From contig NW_019775476.1 of assembly GCF_001039355.2 (NCBI RefSeq), positions 129,840 to 193,839 on the forward strand: a DNA stretch of 64,000 nt. Direction: 5' to 3'. The notes below the pieces were generated by a model. That model searched no databases and had not been told where the DNA came from. It saw only the letters and a list, made by a program, of their open reading frames with translations. The DNA comes from Lingula anatina. Lineage: Eukaryota > Brachiopoda > Lingulata > Lingulida > Lingulidae. The translations under genes and the position numbers were made by a program. Of this stretch, positions 47,401 through 62,032 are shown piece after piece; position 1 is the stretch's first letter; each line of letters starts with the position of its first letter.

Positions 47401-50400
47401 GCAGATGCAGCCTCATTCTCCTTTGCTGAAGTGACAGCGCTTTGTGGCAGAAAAGTTTACGTGACAAGAAAAGTTTGGGTGTTTGGTGTTTTGTAAATAT
47501 TGCATGCATGTATTCTTTCTCCAAATACGAGAAGCAGAAACATAATTATTTTATTATACCAAAGAGAATAAGTTCTGCGTGCCTGATCACCTTTGCATGT
47601 TAGATTTTGTTTTCCCAAAGAAAAGTTGGCGAGCTAGTGTGCAAAGTGTGAAAGCGAAAGTGAAAGCAAAAAGTGAAATATTTTAGTTTTTGAAATTTCC
47701 AGAAGGTAGCAGCACGAGACGGTACAAAAATCTTGTTAATCTAGGAAAAGCCGCTTTCTTTTAATTTATGAACAATCATTTCAAAAAGAAGGTCACATAC
47801 ATTCAATTAACTGTTTTTTTGACAAATATTTTCGTTTAAATATACACAATATCATATAATTAGCATGCAGTTTCGTAGCTCGTGTTGATTGTTTCACTAT
47901 CACGTTGTAGGTCACAAAAAAGGAGGCAGATCGAAAATACCATGCCGCACATTGTTAGCTACAATTATACCAAGAAGGCGACCTGTGATGTACAGTAAGT
48001 GGCTGTCTATTGAATATTTCTGCTTTGCTCATCAATGCTCAACACTCTTGTGGTCTATCCATTGCAGCTGTTTCTCTTGTCCGCAACTTGCGCAGCCAAA
48101 TGGCAGTGGCACGGTGTTTCAATTCGGCGTAACCTGAAAAAGACTGAAGGCTGTAAAAGATGTTCGCTCTTTTTATTGATTATAACGAATATTTATTATA
48201 TCAAAGAAAATTTTGGTAAATACCTTTACCGAGCACCTCGATCTCAACTACCAAATCAAAACGCGATATTTATCATATTTCCATGATTTTGCAAAAAAAA
48301 AAAAAAAAAAAAAAAGGTACAAAAATCGGAATTAGAATATAATTTGTGTCCTCCTCTCTCCTTAAAGTTAAAACTACACCTGCAATACTAGGGGAATGTT
48401 TATATAAATGCATGTACAAGTTAAGTCATTATGCTGTCAGTTTTTTTTTCTGTTTAGATAAAGTTTTAGCAATGGTGTAGGATGTTTGCTTTTCAGTTTG
48501 TACTGTACTTACAGCGGCCCAGAAATAAATCTGATATCAGTTTCATGCAGTTTTAGTTACAGTGTACACAACTTACCAGTACATGTAATTTGCAGATTTT
48601 GTGAACCAAAACATACCAAGAAAAATGTTTTTTTTTTCATTTGAAATCTTGAAAAAGTCCTAGCTAGCTTGCTGAACATTCCGCATGTGTGTCCAAATTT
48701 ATCTTTATCTCCTCCAGTGAGTTAATATGCACTCTTAATACTTATAAGCCGTTTGATAATTTTATAAATACATGATTTTATCAATGAAACTGATGTCTTA
48801 GATACCCTAAAGCTGAAACTAGCTATGGCCCAGGTAATTGATTTCCGGCAAAAGATTAGTTTAATAACCTTGGGCATCCCTTGTATTGACTAGAATTCAA
48901 CATAGAAAAGGCATAGACTTTTTTAGTGATGAATGTCTGCCTCTTCTTTGTGAGCACTGTTTTCTTCTGGTAAACATTGGTTTGTTAGACTGACTTTTAA
49001 GTCATTTGTAAATGAGTTTGCACACAAGAAAATTGCTGATACAAGGAAATTTGAGCATGAAATGTACAGCTGTGGGCTACACTATTGAAAGAGACAACAT
49101 CAAAATGTTGCTTGCTATCTTTTGACTCTGCCAGTATTAATTTGGGCTTAAATTGGGTCACACCAGAAGATTTTGTCCAATGGACAATTTTCAGTCAGCT
49201 GATAATGTTGAAATGATTGAAATTATCATTCAGTGATGTAAAGTGCCTTTTAAGAATATTGTTTTAATTTTATTGTTTTAATAGGCTATGCTTGATCAAA
49301 ATAATTTAATCCTAAGCCCCCGCTTTAGTTTGGCACAAAATCATTATAACTCATAAGGTGACTGAGAAAGTCTGTATATAATTTTTATTTCTGACATAAA
49401 TCCATTGCATATTTGATAGTAATAATCAGCAGAATCGTTGGTAAGTGTTCCAAATCCAGAACTTTTAATGTTTAAAATTAGGATAAGGACCTCAATTCCG
49501 GCCATTACGCAATTCAGTTTTGAACATGCTCAGAACAAAAGCTAATTTTGCTGCACGAATTTGTACTGGTAAAACATTTTGAGTGGATTGACCATAATAT
49601 TGGCAGATTAATTTACCCATTTAATCCCTTAGAACAAGTTTTTCTGTTTGGAGAGTAAATTATAATGTACCTGTAGTATTACTGGTCTTTTCAGTTTATC
49701 ATTACTGTAGTTTTAATCTTATAAATCAAAAGATATAAATTCACTTACATTGTGATTTGGATCAAAGTTCAATTTCATAGGTGAGGTCTAATCCAAAAAG
49801 TCTCACCTGTGGGTTTATCTGCTCTTAGTTTTTGCTTGTTTATGCTTAAGTGAAAATGAGTGTACACTGGCATTGAGGCGTCTTAATTGCTATACCTGTT
49901 CCTGGCCTGTGCATTAGGAGTGCATTAAACAGGACAGGTGTGTTGATGGCGCTGATTTATAATTAAAACGAGTCTCTAACTGGGATCTGATGTTAGAGCC
50001 TGTGTTAGAATATGTGATGTATTTTAGCGGGAAAATCTGTCGGCCGTTCCAAGAGAAGTGTATTTACTCTGTCAACATTTTAATCAAATATTGCTTATTG
50101 TAGAGAATCCGAGAGCATGCCAGAAGAATGGATGGAGGGCCACGTCCGACAAAGGTGGAGTTTATTGAAATTAATCTCCCTTGAATAGGTCACAATAACT
50201 TGCACCAACATCCAGTCAGCGGGAAAATATAACTGTTGCAGTTCCATTCAAGCCAAGCTGACAGACCAGGTAGATTACAGAATATCCTTGCAGCTTGTTA
50301 AGAGGGGCTCGCCTACAATTCCTGAAAAATACTTACACTAAGGAAAGTATATGGATTTCATTAATTTCCACTGGATCTAGTGTATAAGCCGTTGATGCAG

Positions 50401-50659
50401 TTAAGCCACACAGGAGTATATTTTTCTGTGGTCAAATGGGATAAGTATGCCTGTTGAAGAGATGGTGCTGCTTTATTCAAGGGTTTGATATATATTCACA
50501 AGGTACAGCTTATGTGTTCCAGATCACACCTCTGTCTGCAGATGTTGAATCTTTATTAAACAGGGGAACTCAAGTTCAAGATTCACAGCTGGGATATTAT
50601 AATTTTTGATGGCTGAATAATCTCTTACTGCTACTACAACTACTACAGCCATCTATATC

Positions 50660-50924
50660 ATGTCACGGACACCACATCGCTACGGCACAGTGAGTCCTGC
50701 TGGGTCCATGACCTCCTTACCCTCAGGGTCTGGCAGGAGTACCCCCAGGGGGGTCAGCCCCAGCAGATTGGGGTCCCTCAGCCCAGCAGGGTCCTACAGC
50801 TCACTCCACCCCAGGGGGACCAGCCCAGTGCCCTTCCTGGGTGGCTCCAGAGGCAGTAGCCCGGGGCCTTCAGGGCATCATGGAGGGCTGTCCAATATAC
50901 AGGCTACTATACAGCATCTGGCAG
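50660..50924 (+). CDS. candidate first coding exon, Ser/Pro/Gly-rich
   Basis: The ATG at 50660 opens 88 codons before the donor GCAG/GTGAGC, ending in phase 1. The product is basic and rich in Ser, Pro and Gly, with recurring SPAGS, STPRG and TSPVP motifs, and ends NIQATIQHLA. Its local GC content is far above the surroundings. It looks like a disordered N-terminus with many proline-directed phosphorylation sites. A phase-1 junction after LA would continue as Asp if the next exon begins AT, which fits the A-DERD junction of spectraplakins, but no downstream exon is in the window. Family is uncertain. Confidence 0.6.
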
Positions 50925-50989
50925 GTGAGCTAGCTTCTGTGTGTTTTCAATACATAATGGCATTTCACAGTGAAGAAGTTGCTCATTTT

Positions 50990-51024
<35 letters not shown>

Positions 51025-54000
51025 GTGTGTGTGGTTCATTAACTGTCTTGAGTTCATCAATTACAGCCTAGGCTTAAGGCACTTGATATGCAATGTTTTT
51101 GTAGAGATCTCTAGTCGTTCATTATTAAGCAGGCTTTTGTGAACAGCAGATGAGCCAGCCAGTAGACTCATTATTCAATAATATGTCCATGCTGGCTGGA
51201 AAATATTGACTGTAACAGTTGTCTGTCTGGGAATAAATAGAAAACGGTAATTAGATTTCAGACTAACAATGAATCCACAACTTGTCCACCATCTGACATC
51301 GGGGAATTAATTATTATTGAAAGCCCCACGTGGTGACATTTATGAGGATATGAAATGCAGAATCATGCATTTTGTTATTGACTTTTCCTGTCAACCTGAA
51401 AGAAGAGTGAAATTACACTAAATTTATTTTGATGGGGCCATGTTGGATAGGGAGTTGAGCACCCCGTTTGTCAAAGGGATTGGATGATACAATAAAGAAT
51501 GGACCTAACAAATAAAATATTATCATAGTGTGAACCACTTATCTAATTACATGTCAAAAAAAAAAATGAAAAAAAGGAAAAATTCCATTCGTTTTGCACA
51601 CAATATTAAATGTCAGTGCAAGTTAAAAGGTTCATGTAATATCTCTTGTATTATCAAGGTGGGCTTTCTCAGGGTGCATGTTGTACTGTACCCTGTAGAT
51701 AACAGTAACCTATAGTACATCATCCCTGCTGCAATCTGTTATTGTGATCACTATACTCTCTGTGATCATCAGGGTGGGCTAGCTATCGGTAGGTACACTA
51801 CAGAACAATTCCTCTAGTGCTTCTTCCCTTGTGCAGTCTATCAGTTGCTGTGAAGAAAGGGTCAAGTGGGACTGAAATAAAGCAGTGGGCTGTAAAACCA
51901 TGATATAATCTATATGTACTCACTTGATCAGCCATAGTGAAGGGTTAAGGGTGGTGCTCTCACATAGGATGTGGCCAGGGTTATATTTCTATGATAATAA
52001 TCACATTGTGGTTGACCTGTGTGAAATGTCAGCATGTGTGAGCAGATGTGAAGTCAAATTTTAACCTTATTTTAATATAAAATTAAAAATGGTGGTGTAA
52101 TAGAATGATAAAATTTAAAGTGAATATATTGGAAATGATAAATAGTTGAATTAAGATATGCAGTTAAATATATTTAAGTGTTTTACTTTATTATTTTTAT
52201 TGTTTTTATTATTTATTTTTTTTTTTTTTTGCACTTTGGGGTCAAACAAAAATATATTTAGTTTTTTATATGAATTAAATTAGGGAAGATAGCTGGATCT
52301 GCATAGGAAGTCAAGCAGGAAAAAGTAGATAGGGCAAATATATGCTCTGTCTGTTTGACATATGATGTGAAGAAATGTTTTGACAGCTAGCATATCCTTG
52401 GCTACCTTGTACAGAACAACAGGTTTCACAAGGCAGGTTAAATAAATGTTGTAAATGACAGAGAACTTTGGTTTGTTTTATTTTCCAAAAGCATGGTGAA
52501 AATCTGTCAATTTGAAAAATAGTGTTGATTTATGTTTTTCATGCTCAATAGTCATTTAAGACAAGAAACAATAACATTTTAGAACAAATTGCTCATTGCT
52601 TGTTTATGACAGAGTTATTTTGTGGTAGCCTATGTAAAAGAAATAAAATCATTGGTTCCAAAATAAATTTTAATTTTTATATGATGCTTTTACCCTTTAT
52701 GAATATTATACTTCAGGAAATGGGCAACATTGGGAAATGACTTGTGTTTTACTGTATATGGAGTCCCTAAATAAGTACACTTGGCTGTTGACTTCATATA
52801 TAATATTTAGGTATTCTAATTGATGAGAAGACAGGTATTCATGTTATAAGCGATTATAAATGTATAACTCATTTTGTTTTGCTGAATTTTACAGTAAAAA
52901 ATAAACGAGAAATAAGTGAGTACAGTAGTTTTCTTCTATTTGTACTCGTTGTGATATGAGAAACAGTTTTTGTTCATTCAGGTCTCATTTACTATGTCTA
53001 ATGAATACAATCCAGTATTGCTTTTATTTGTAGTCAGGCATCAGATTTCAGTAATATTTTCTTGTGATTTTTAAACTGTGAGGAACCCTTATCTCTCCTA
53101 ACGGATCGCAATCTCGCAGAAGTTTACACTTTCTGGTATGAAACCCAATTACCCCAAATGCTTGTCTGGAAGTTTGACTCTGAAGTTTGGCTACCTTGTG
53201 CACTTAGCCTCTATAGTTACTATCAACACAAGGTTGTCAAAGAGGTAAAATACAGCCACTTTGCTCCCTTATATCTGGTTATCAGATCACGTTAAAAAGT
53301 CGAGTTTGATGACCATGTCAATATTAGGCTAATTTGATACCATTGTCCAGTGATCAGGAGCAAATAAATTTAAGCTTGTGAGTTGGCGAGATTTGGGAAG
53401 AAGTTGCGATAAATGAAATAATGGTGGTACTTTCGCTATTGTACCGCTACCTTTTTCACCTGGACAGGTTTGCGAGCCCCGGGCCATATCAAACTTCAAT
53501 ATTTATATTTTATTTCCTGGCATTTTTTTTTTTTGGTGGAATGGGAAGCAGTTGATATCTCAGACAGTTACTGGATGAAGTTTTATTTATTTTAGGGGTT
53601 GTTTTTAGCCACTTCAAGATAAGATGCAGTTTACAGCAAAGTAAAGACTTAGCTAATTGTTTCTGAGGATTTAGTAAATTTAAATTCATTTGGATTTAGT
53701 TTGCATGTCTCTAAAAACTAAATTCCAATGTCATTAAGATAATCCTCTTTTCTTTTAATTGTGGGATTAATTAAAACAACAGGTATACGGGACGAAAAAA
53801 AAAACAAAAAAAAAAAAAAAAACAGGTGAATTTGATTTCTGTCATTTTCTGCCATTAATTGATAAACTTTGTTTTTTATTACATTTTTTTTACCCAGCCC
53901 ATGAGCATCTCTCTCATGATTTTTTGGCATAACAGTGTGGCATTTTGTTCTTCTGTTAAGATATCTTTTCTCTTATCAGTATCCTATGACTTATTCTTTG

Positions 54001-56500
54001 ATTTTGCCAAAATTGTATTTTTATTTTAAGATATACTTGAAAAAAAAAGTCATATTGTTTATTAACATTAATAAAATATATCTCTCTCAGAAATATACAG
54101 CTTTTCTTTAATTGATTCAAATTGGGCATGGCCAGAGGAAGTCATCCATTTGTTTTCCCTAAAGACAATATTTCATTGCTCATTACTATGATTTATTTAA
54201 ATCATCACCAGACCTGCGTAGCTTCCCTTGGGATACAAACTAGGAGGTGCTGCCACCTTTAGGGTTAAACTACAACTATTTACCTACGTTATTCCAATTG
54301 AATCAAGCATTTGTTGATTTATTTCATAGTAATCCTGATAAGAACTTGAGTAGCGTGATTAATGAATAAATAAGAGTTGATTGGTCCAAGGCATTCTTTC
54401 GCTGAGACGCAGGCTTTGCCATGTTCTTATCTTCTGCAGAATTAGAAACACCAGCCTTTCTTCATTTTGGCAAAACCACAAAATGCGATCTATTTTTTTT
54501 AGGTGCAGGATTTTCAGAGTGTCTTGAGACTTGTATGGTGTGGGATAAGGCTATATTCAGTCCTGATTAACCCCCCTGTGAGATATTTGATTTGAATTAT
54601 ACTGGAGTTGTTAGGAGGTTTGACTTCCATGAACTTTCGTGTCAGACGTGATCAAATTTTAATAAAGATTTAAATGTGCAGTCACACTCGTCTGACACAT
54701 TTGACATAAATCCAATAAACTCAAAACCAAATTTGACGTTAACAAACTTTTTAAAGCACAGGATTCATGAACTGGTTTAAGGAAATGTCGAAATTCTTTT
54801 GATTGGAAAGTGGGTGATGGGTTTAGCCACGATTACAATGTCTGTTCATATTGACAAGCTATATGATATTACGTGATTTGAGCGTAAAGCTGGACTTTTA
54901 ATGACCGGAGAAGTGGATACTTGATGCCCTAAAAAGTTGTTTTAAAGATGAGCATCATTTTTTGTAAATATGGAAAGTATTATACCTTGGCTGACACATG
55001 CTGTCCTTATCACATAAAAGGTGAGATTTAGAGATAGATACATGCACATAACATATCGAAAATATATATTTTTTCGATTAGTTTTATTTGACTGAAATAT
55101 AAAAAAGGGGCAAAAACACTTATTTTTTAAATTGAGATAAAAAACAGTTTGTTTAAAAGTTGCGTTAAAGAAAAATAATTCTAAAAATTTGAACTTTCTT
55201 TAGGAGTTGACTATCATGCTGAACACCTGTTCAAATAGATTCTCATTTTTACTATATTAAAAAATGATATCAAAGAATTGTACCAAATGTCATTGTTTCC
55301 ACATAGTTAAGAAACAATTATCAGAATAGGCACTTCATAACTGGATGCGAGGTTGATTCAGATAGATAGGATTTATCTGTTCAGTAATCGGTTTACAATA
55401 TTCCTGTGTACTTAACAAGATAATTAAATATGCACAGATAGTTGGATAAGTTTGGAATGATCCCTGTTACCTGATGTTTATTGAACATTAACCATTAGGT
55501 TGAGACAAGATAATATATATATTATAGTAACTACTGCAAGCTTGACCATATACATTTATTTTTCGTCTGAGCTGCAAGGAAGTACATTGATATATTTATA
55601 TTTAAATTGTCTTCCTGTTGAAATTACCTGTGGTTGACTTGAGTTGTTGGTAAATATTATGCACCAATGTTGATAATGACCAAGTCTTTTTTTCATGCTG
55701 TAAGTTTTGTCTGAACATTACTTAAAGGTTAAACAAGATACAGATTATCTTTTTTTAAAGAAGGAAGAAAGTATATATCTTTCATCTTTTTCATGCATGT
55801 GGTCACAAATAACATGTTGATAAGATCAGGTAAAAAAATATCAGTTGAAATACATGTACTAGTAAAAAATATACATTTGTTTTGTGATTTTCATCAGTAA
55901 TGGAGATTTGACTTCACCCTGAAAGAGGAAAAAATTGTCGGAAAGTGAACAGATAATGTATTAAGACATCTTTTGATATGGTATCTTGCTATCATGCAAT
56001 CTTGGATATTAAGTTCCTGATGATGGGTCTGAAGCAATTTTCTATTAGTTGTTGTGTCTAGCGATTAATGATTTACAGACCCAAGTGAATTATTGACGAC
56101 TCGGGAGGCTCTGACAAGTTGGTCATCATGTGAAGTATTGAATTCGTAGTTGTGCAAGGAATTACTTAGAGGAGTCTTCCCCATCGACCCCAGTAATTGA
56201 CCAATCAAAATCTTATTTACTTGGCATTCTGAACTCATTGGCTTTCACTTGCGATTGTACACAACCGGGTATTATTACAATGTATACTTTTTCTCAATAC
56301 CAAACACGGTTGGGTTTGTTCCATTTGTTTGAATATGTGGAGAATGCCAGGTATAACGCACCAGGTAGATTGTCTTTGTAATGTAGCCGGGAGAACACTG
56401 TGAGTAACGTGAGACCGCCTGCAGTGGGGGCACAAGGAAAAACATGGATGGTGAAGATTAGGGAGAGGATTATTTCTGCGTATTGACAAATCTCAGCAAA
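50925..56500. other. presumed intron, no further exon seen
   Basis: This is AT-rich unique-looking DNA with a (CT)n tract at about 50994-51020, several T or A runs, and one unit of a dispersed repeat at 55321. I find no splice-bounded open frame with coding character. Confidence 0.4.
55321..55529. repeat. dispersed repeat, copy 1
   Basis: About 208 bases starting TCAGAATAGGCACTTCATAA recur at 58271-58477 in the same orientation with roughly a dozen differences. No open frame or terminal repeats are evident. Confidence 0.85.
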
Positions 56501-56588
56501 ATGGATGGGGAATTGTCAAGGAAAATGAGAGCAACGCAGTTTGTTGCTGCTGATGTCAGGTACCAAGACAGACTGAAGGAGTTGAAAG
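56501..56588 (+). CDS. candidate alternative first coding exon
   Basis: ATG at 56501 opens 29 codons (MDGELSRKMRATQFVAADVR, then YQDRLKELK) before the donor GAAAG/GTAAGA, ending in phase 1 like the exon at 50660. The short charged N-terminus resembles the alternative starts of spectraplakins that end just before the actin-binding domain (for example a YxxxLxxYK-DERD pattern). Without the next exon this remains a guess. The exon itself is supported by the start, the open frame and a good donor. Confidence 0.45.
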
Positions 56589-59500
56589 GTAAGATGAAGT
56601 GAAATGTTCAGTTTGTACCTGACATTCAGGAGAACTGATATATGTCAACAGGCATTGCCTGCCTCCCAGCCTTATGTAATTCAATGCAAAATATTGGAAT
56701 TATGGAACACGGTTTTGAATACATGGCTTCTAATAGAAATGGAATTGCTCATATATATATATATTTATATATGATAAAGCGATTTCTGTAATTTCAGTAA
56801 AAGCAAAGTGTCATCTAGATTATCACAATATTTGAATTTTTTTCTGGAATGGTTAAACCAGGTGAAAAGTTGGAAAAACAGAGGGGAGGATTTCATGATA
56901 ATTGGATAATATAGCTAAGGCGAACAATTACAGCTTGTCCATCTCTGTGGCATGTTGTCACACTAACATAGCCTTTTTAATCATGCCAGGGTATGGGTCT
57001 AGTAAAATGGGCGTTAAAGCTCACATTTGACCTGTAGTTTTGTAGCTCTTTCATGATATTAACAGTTAACAGAAAAAAATGTGTGATAGTGTGTAGTTTT
57101 TTGAGGCACATAGAATCCTGTCGTTTTTCAAGTTGAGGACAAACTGTTGTCCCCATAAAATTGTTTCTTCACCAAAAAGGATTAATGACATAATGGCTCG
57201 GTTAATGTTCCCTGAACCTTAGCTTTGCAATTGTCATTTAGAGGAGCTGTTACGTAGATCAATAAGGTTACATCGTTTTCACATCACTTGTGTAAATGTA
57301 TGGTCCCCAGGCTTTGTCTGCAAATGTGCAGGGTCTGTAATGCAACCCACATGCAAACTTTCCAATATTGACTGATGTTCATATCTGTTTTGTATTATAT
57401 ATATGAAATGCAGTGTGCGTAGAATTAATATTTTGAATATTGAGTACTGCATAGTGTTATGGTTTTTCGCTTCAGTTTTTGAATATATTTTTGCTGTACA
57501 GTTCCTAGCATATATTTTATGAAGGGAAAGATTAAGAAGAAGAGTTGAATCATTTTTAAATTTACTGTGGCAATTCTGATGATTAATTTTTTTAAACAAA
57601 ATATTAAAATAATGCAGTAATCTCACTAAAATATGCAACAAGTTTTACGTTTTACAAACTGTTGAAACAGATTGTTAAACAACATTTACATGTAGAAATG
57701 AAGAAGCATATCACTAGCCACCCAAGGAAAAAAGTTGCTGCATACCAAACTCCAGTTTCATTGTACCAGGTTCTTCATGCAATGCATTTTGTTGCATCTT
57801 CGTAGAACATTATTATGATAATAGGTCCTGACCGCCAACAGTAAGGAGGTTTTGTAAACTTTACTTAGCTCGGTAAACCATTTAATATCTCGCCAAAGGT
57901 CAGACTCGGAGTGTGAATTGCATAAAGCTGAGGTTAACAAAATATTTGGCGATGTCAGGATTAATATGTACAAAAGATCTTTGTCAGATCAGAATAAAAC
58001 GGGAGAAAAAGGTGTTTTCAGCACTGTTATGAATAAAGGTCTGCACGAGGATTGGAAATTTGTAGAAAAAGAATTTTAGAAGTTACTGTTTACTCTGATT
58101 TTATGAATGAATCCCTCAATACCAGCAGCTGTGAATTTTATGCAAAGATTTTCTTGTTTTTGTGCAATCACGGATTGGATTCAAGACTGCACACTGGATA
58201 TATTTGTAGAGTAAAATAATGAAAGAAATCTGGAAATTTAGAAAAGAATGTCATAGTTTAAAGAACATTCTCAGAATAGGCACTTCATAACTGGATGCCA
58301 GGTTGATTCAGATAGATAGGACATATCTGTTCAGAAATCAGTTTACAGTGTTCCTGTGTACTTAATAAGATAATTAAATATGCACAGATAGTTGGATAAG
58401 TTTGGAATGATCCCTGTTACCTGATGTTTATTGAACATTAGCCATTAGGTTGAGACAAGATAATGTATATTGTAGTAAAGTTGGTTTTGATAGAAAAAAA
58501 AAAGATGTTGCAGTGGCGCCATCTGTCAGCTTTATTGATATGCCTTGGTACAAATACTTTATATTCACTTGACTGCTTTTCACCCAAAAAAACATAATTT
58601 TTATTGCCATCAAATAACAGAAAGGTTCAGATTATTTATGGCTCATCTGAAATAAGCCATGCAGGGTCCACTGTAGTTATAATACAGATAAAGATAATAA
58701 AAGAAGTGGAATTTTAACCTGACATGTTCATTTCATCATAAATGCAACTAAATTAAATTAATTACGTAATTACATTGTTTTTATTCCACTTTGGGCAAAT
58801 TTTCCATAAAAATCCACATGGATCACATTGACACACAGTAATTCATGCACACAGGTTCCACTCAGGAAGAGACTCCACATGCTGTGAAATAATTTGTGAA
58901 GTGCTTGACCAGTCTCAGGGGGATTATAATTAGATGATTTGTATGGTCAATTGATATGTCTGGACATGGACCAGACAGGGAGGTGAAATACCATTAAAAG
59001 TACTGCTGGCCTGGATATTTGGTCATTTAGGGTCAACAGGAAATTAACTGAACACACGCAGTCTTAGTGCAATATTTACCTTTAAGCATGTGGCAAAATT
59101 TGGAAAAATTTGTTTCAGATTGATGGATTGCTGAAAGGTGATTTTAGAATGTTTTGTTTAAGAACTGTTACATGTATCAAAGGGTTTTCTCATTTTTACA
59201 TCAACCCTGGTATATGGGTATGTGCAATCAGAGACATAATAAAGATAATTATTAAAATTATTATTATTAAAAATGATTATTATTAAAATTCTGAATTGAG
59301 CCATAAAACTCAATAAAATTATTGTTTATTCATGATAAAACGAAATATCTGAAAAAAAAATCATAGTAATTTTTCAACACAGGTACTGGCACTGGTTGCA
59401 TGGTGAACAAGGATTTTTGTCGTTTTGCCTTAATATTTTGGTTCAGTCTATTCCTGTTGGTCTGACTAAATGTACATAGAGGAGCTTCTTACCTTCTCCT

Positions 59501-60291
59501 GTTTGCATGACTGCTTTTTATAATACCAGGTGTACTGGCTAAATGCTCTATGATGTGACAAGTATTGATGATAACATTGCAGTAACATGTATCACATAAA
59601 AAAGTCACATAGATCAATCTTAATTTAATGGGTTCAGTGTGAAACCACCTACTTGGCTGTTAAAAGTATCATTTTATATGAGGGTTCACTTTTTTAAAAC
59701 CATTTCCCAAGTAACACTTACTGATACTACCATGAAGATTACATTTGCTTTTAATAATTTTCACTAAATAATTTAAAATTGTGAATTGAGTTAATTGCCA
59801 CCTTGTATCTGTAGGATAGACCTACATGTATTGTAGTAGTTGTCCTCAACATACTCACCCTCAATTAAAACACTCCTTCAAAAGAAATCCAATACCACTT
59901 TAGCCGGCCTGCTAAAAAATTCTGTTTGACAGATTATGTCCCAGTGTGTTATGTAAACTGTGCTGTTTGTTCTGCTAGTCAAATTTATTGGAAACTGTTA
60001 TTGAGGTCATGTGACCACTCAGCGTTTCTGAAGTTTCAGAAGTTAATTGGGTCACAAATATCTGTCACAGCAGGGTACCGTGTAAGTCGGTTGAGCAAAT
60101 GCCACCACTGTTTTTTTTTCAAGACAGGAATTTGCATGCACTGGCTTATGAAGGTGTGCCACTGCTCCAGCTGATGTTTGAAGTTGACGGTGGACTTTGA
60201 GGAAATTGATACTGCTGCTATTGTTGCTGGACCCTATACATGTAGGGCAAGGACAGATACTCTTTTTATAAAGGATCACTTAACACAAAAG
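56589..60291. other. presumed intron
   Basis: No supported coding exon. It contains the second copy of a dispersed repeat at 58271 and scattered short AT-rich tracts. Confidence 0.35.
58271..58477. repeat. dispersed repeat, copy 2
   Basis: This copy matches 55321-55529 over its whole length. It ends near GACAAGATAATGTATATTGT. Confidence 0.85.
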
Positions 60292-60334
60292 ATGTCTGCA
60301 AGGTTCACTGAGAGACAGGGCTTAGCCAAGAAAG
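60292..60334 (+). CDS. possible third alternative first exon (very short)
   Basis: ATG at 60292 opens MSARFTERQGLAKK before AAAG/GTATTG, again phase 1. The agreement in phase with the exons at 50660 and 56501 is the only reason to list it. A frame this short can arise by chance. Confidence 0.25.
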
Positions 60335-61639
60335 GTATTGTTTTAGATGGGAATTTTTATCATTCAGTTTTTCAGTTCTTATAATTATTGGTCCCCCCAT
60401 GAAGATAGGTGAAAAACTTATGTACAGGACTAACATGTATGATCAATATGATCTTGAACTAGAAAAAATAACTGTGAATATGGTGTAATATATTATGCCT
60501 GGTAATTTCTGGATTTTGGCAAGAATTCTTGAACAGTGAATAAAAACTTTTGTTTTCCACCCATTCTATATTACAAGGCAGCAGGTGACATGTTTGAGTA
60601 GGATTGGAAATCCATAAGTCTCCTTGATTAGTAACAACAAAGGAATCCGCCACCTCTGTTCAGTATTGTTAATTGTGCTGATCTTTAAACAGTTGTGTTG
60701 GTGTACATTGGAGCTGGTCATTCAGTCTTCTCACTCAAGCTCAAAATGTACCCAAACACTGGGCTGACTGTGAATAATGAATAAACAAACGTAAAGTTCA
60801 GCACATTTTCAAAACGCAGGCCTCATAATAAGTTTTGTTTCAGTTGTTTGATATAGGCAACCTCACAGTTGCAGTTGAAGGGGGTATTTTAAGTTGATTG
60901 TAGGGTCTGGTTGTTTTATACATAACAACATTAGATTAGGCAGCAGGGCCGAGCGTGTTTATACAGGGTTAAATAGTTCTTCATGTATCATACTTTCTGT
61001 TATGTTGCTTGGTTAGAATATGGTTGCAATGGTTTTTATTTGATCATGTTCTTGTGACTATGTGAGGTTCTAGGGCCCAGGTTCTAGGACTGTTGATGCC
61101 TTGCCAACATGTTGTTTTATATTGCCAGGTCTGGTAGAAAAGAGCAAAAGCACTCCCTATACGGTACAAGAGTTCTCATTAGTATAAAGTGCAAGCCACT
61201 TAAACAACAATTTTGAGTGACTGTAATTTTTTTTCTTATTTGAGGTAAAAGTTCCCTTTGTAGGAGGCAGCTTTCTTCCACACGTGTTCCCATTCACTTG
61301 CACAGTATCCATGGAGGCATGCTGAAAGCATAGTGTTGCCATGGCGTTTCTATGGCAATGGTAAACCAATCTCGCAAACAGACCCTCTGAGTGGAGTGAA
61401 AGGTACAGCCAGGTCACAGCGGTGTTGCAGTCACCATGTTGTATATTAGCAGTGTAATATGTGACTCCCCTCAGCACACAATAACTGTACAATTTATGGG
61501 CTAGGCCTGACCCTGGTACTGCAATAAATTTGAATTTGATTGCAGACATGATTTTAATGGCCTACTTATCTTGGTTATTGCAGTGGGCAAGCTGTGGCTT
61601 TTCGAAATCTTAACTTTATGTCCAGATTGTGTTTCTTAT

Positions 61640-61992
61640 GGGAGCGACATAATATTAAATTCCTGGAAAAATTATAATGCATCTTATTTGTATATCCTAA
61701 GACTGTAAGTTGATTTATTAACCCCATAACTAACAACCCATAATTTTGTTCTATTTTGAATATACTTTGAGGTTTTGTTTGGTGAAAATGCAGGTCAAGT
61801 TCACAAAGCAGATTAAGCCTTTACTGCTGTGTAATATTGAATTCCTGGATAAATTATGATACCCCTTGTTTGTACATAGAGACATTGGGAGTGTATATCC
61901 TGGTTGACTATCTGCCTGTGGAGCTGTTGTGTAACCTTCTGTTTACCCCATGGCTGCTAAACCATATTTCTTTTCTGCTTTGAAATTAATTT

Positions 61993-62032
<40 letters not shown>

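Larger units (their letters stand above)
44811..50659. other. 3' UTR of the sulfatase-like gene, then a gene-poor stretch
   Basis: The first 0.7 kb should be 3' UTR. Beyond it I support no coding exon. Open frames on both strands at 46348-46633 overlap in opposite directions and match nothing known. There is a poly(A) run at 48293-48315 and diverged tandem repeats at about 46790-47400. The end of the region should hold the promoter and 5' UTR of the exon at 50660. Confidence 0.45.

Noticed and set aside
48293-48315. Poly(A) run as the tail of a retroposed gene.
   Set aside because: The preceding 400 bases show no coding or SINE-like structure that I can recognise.
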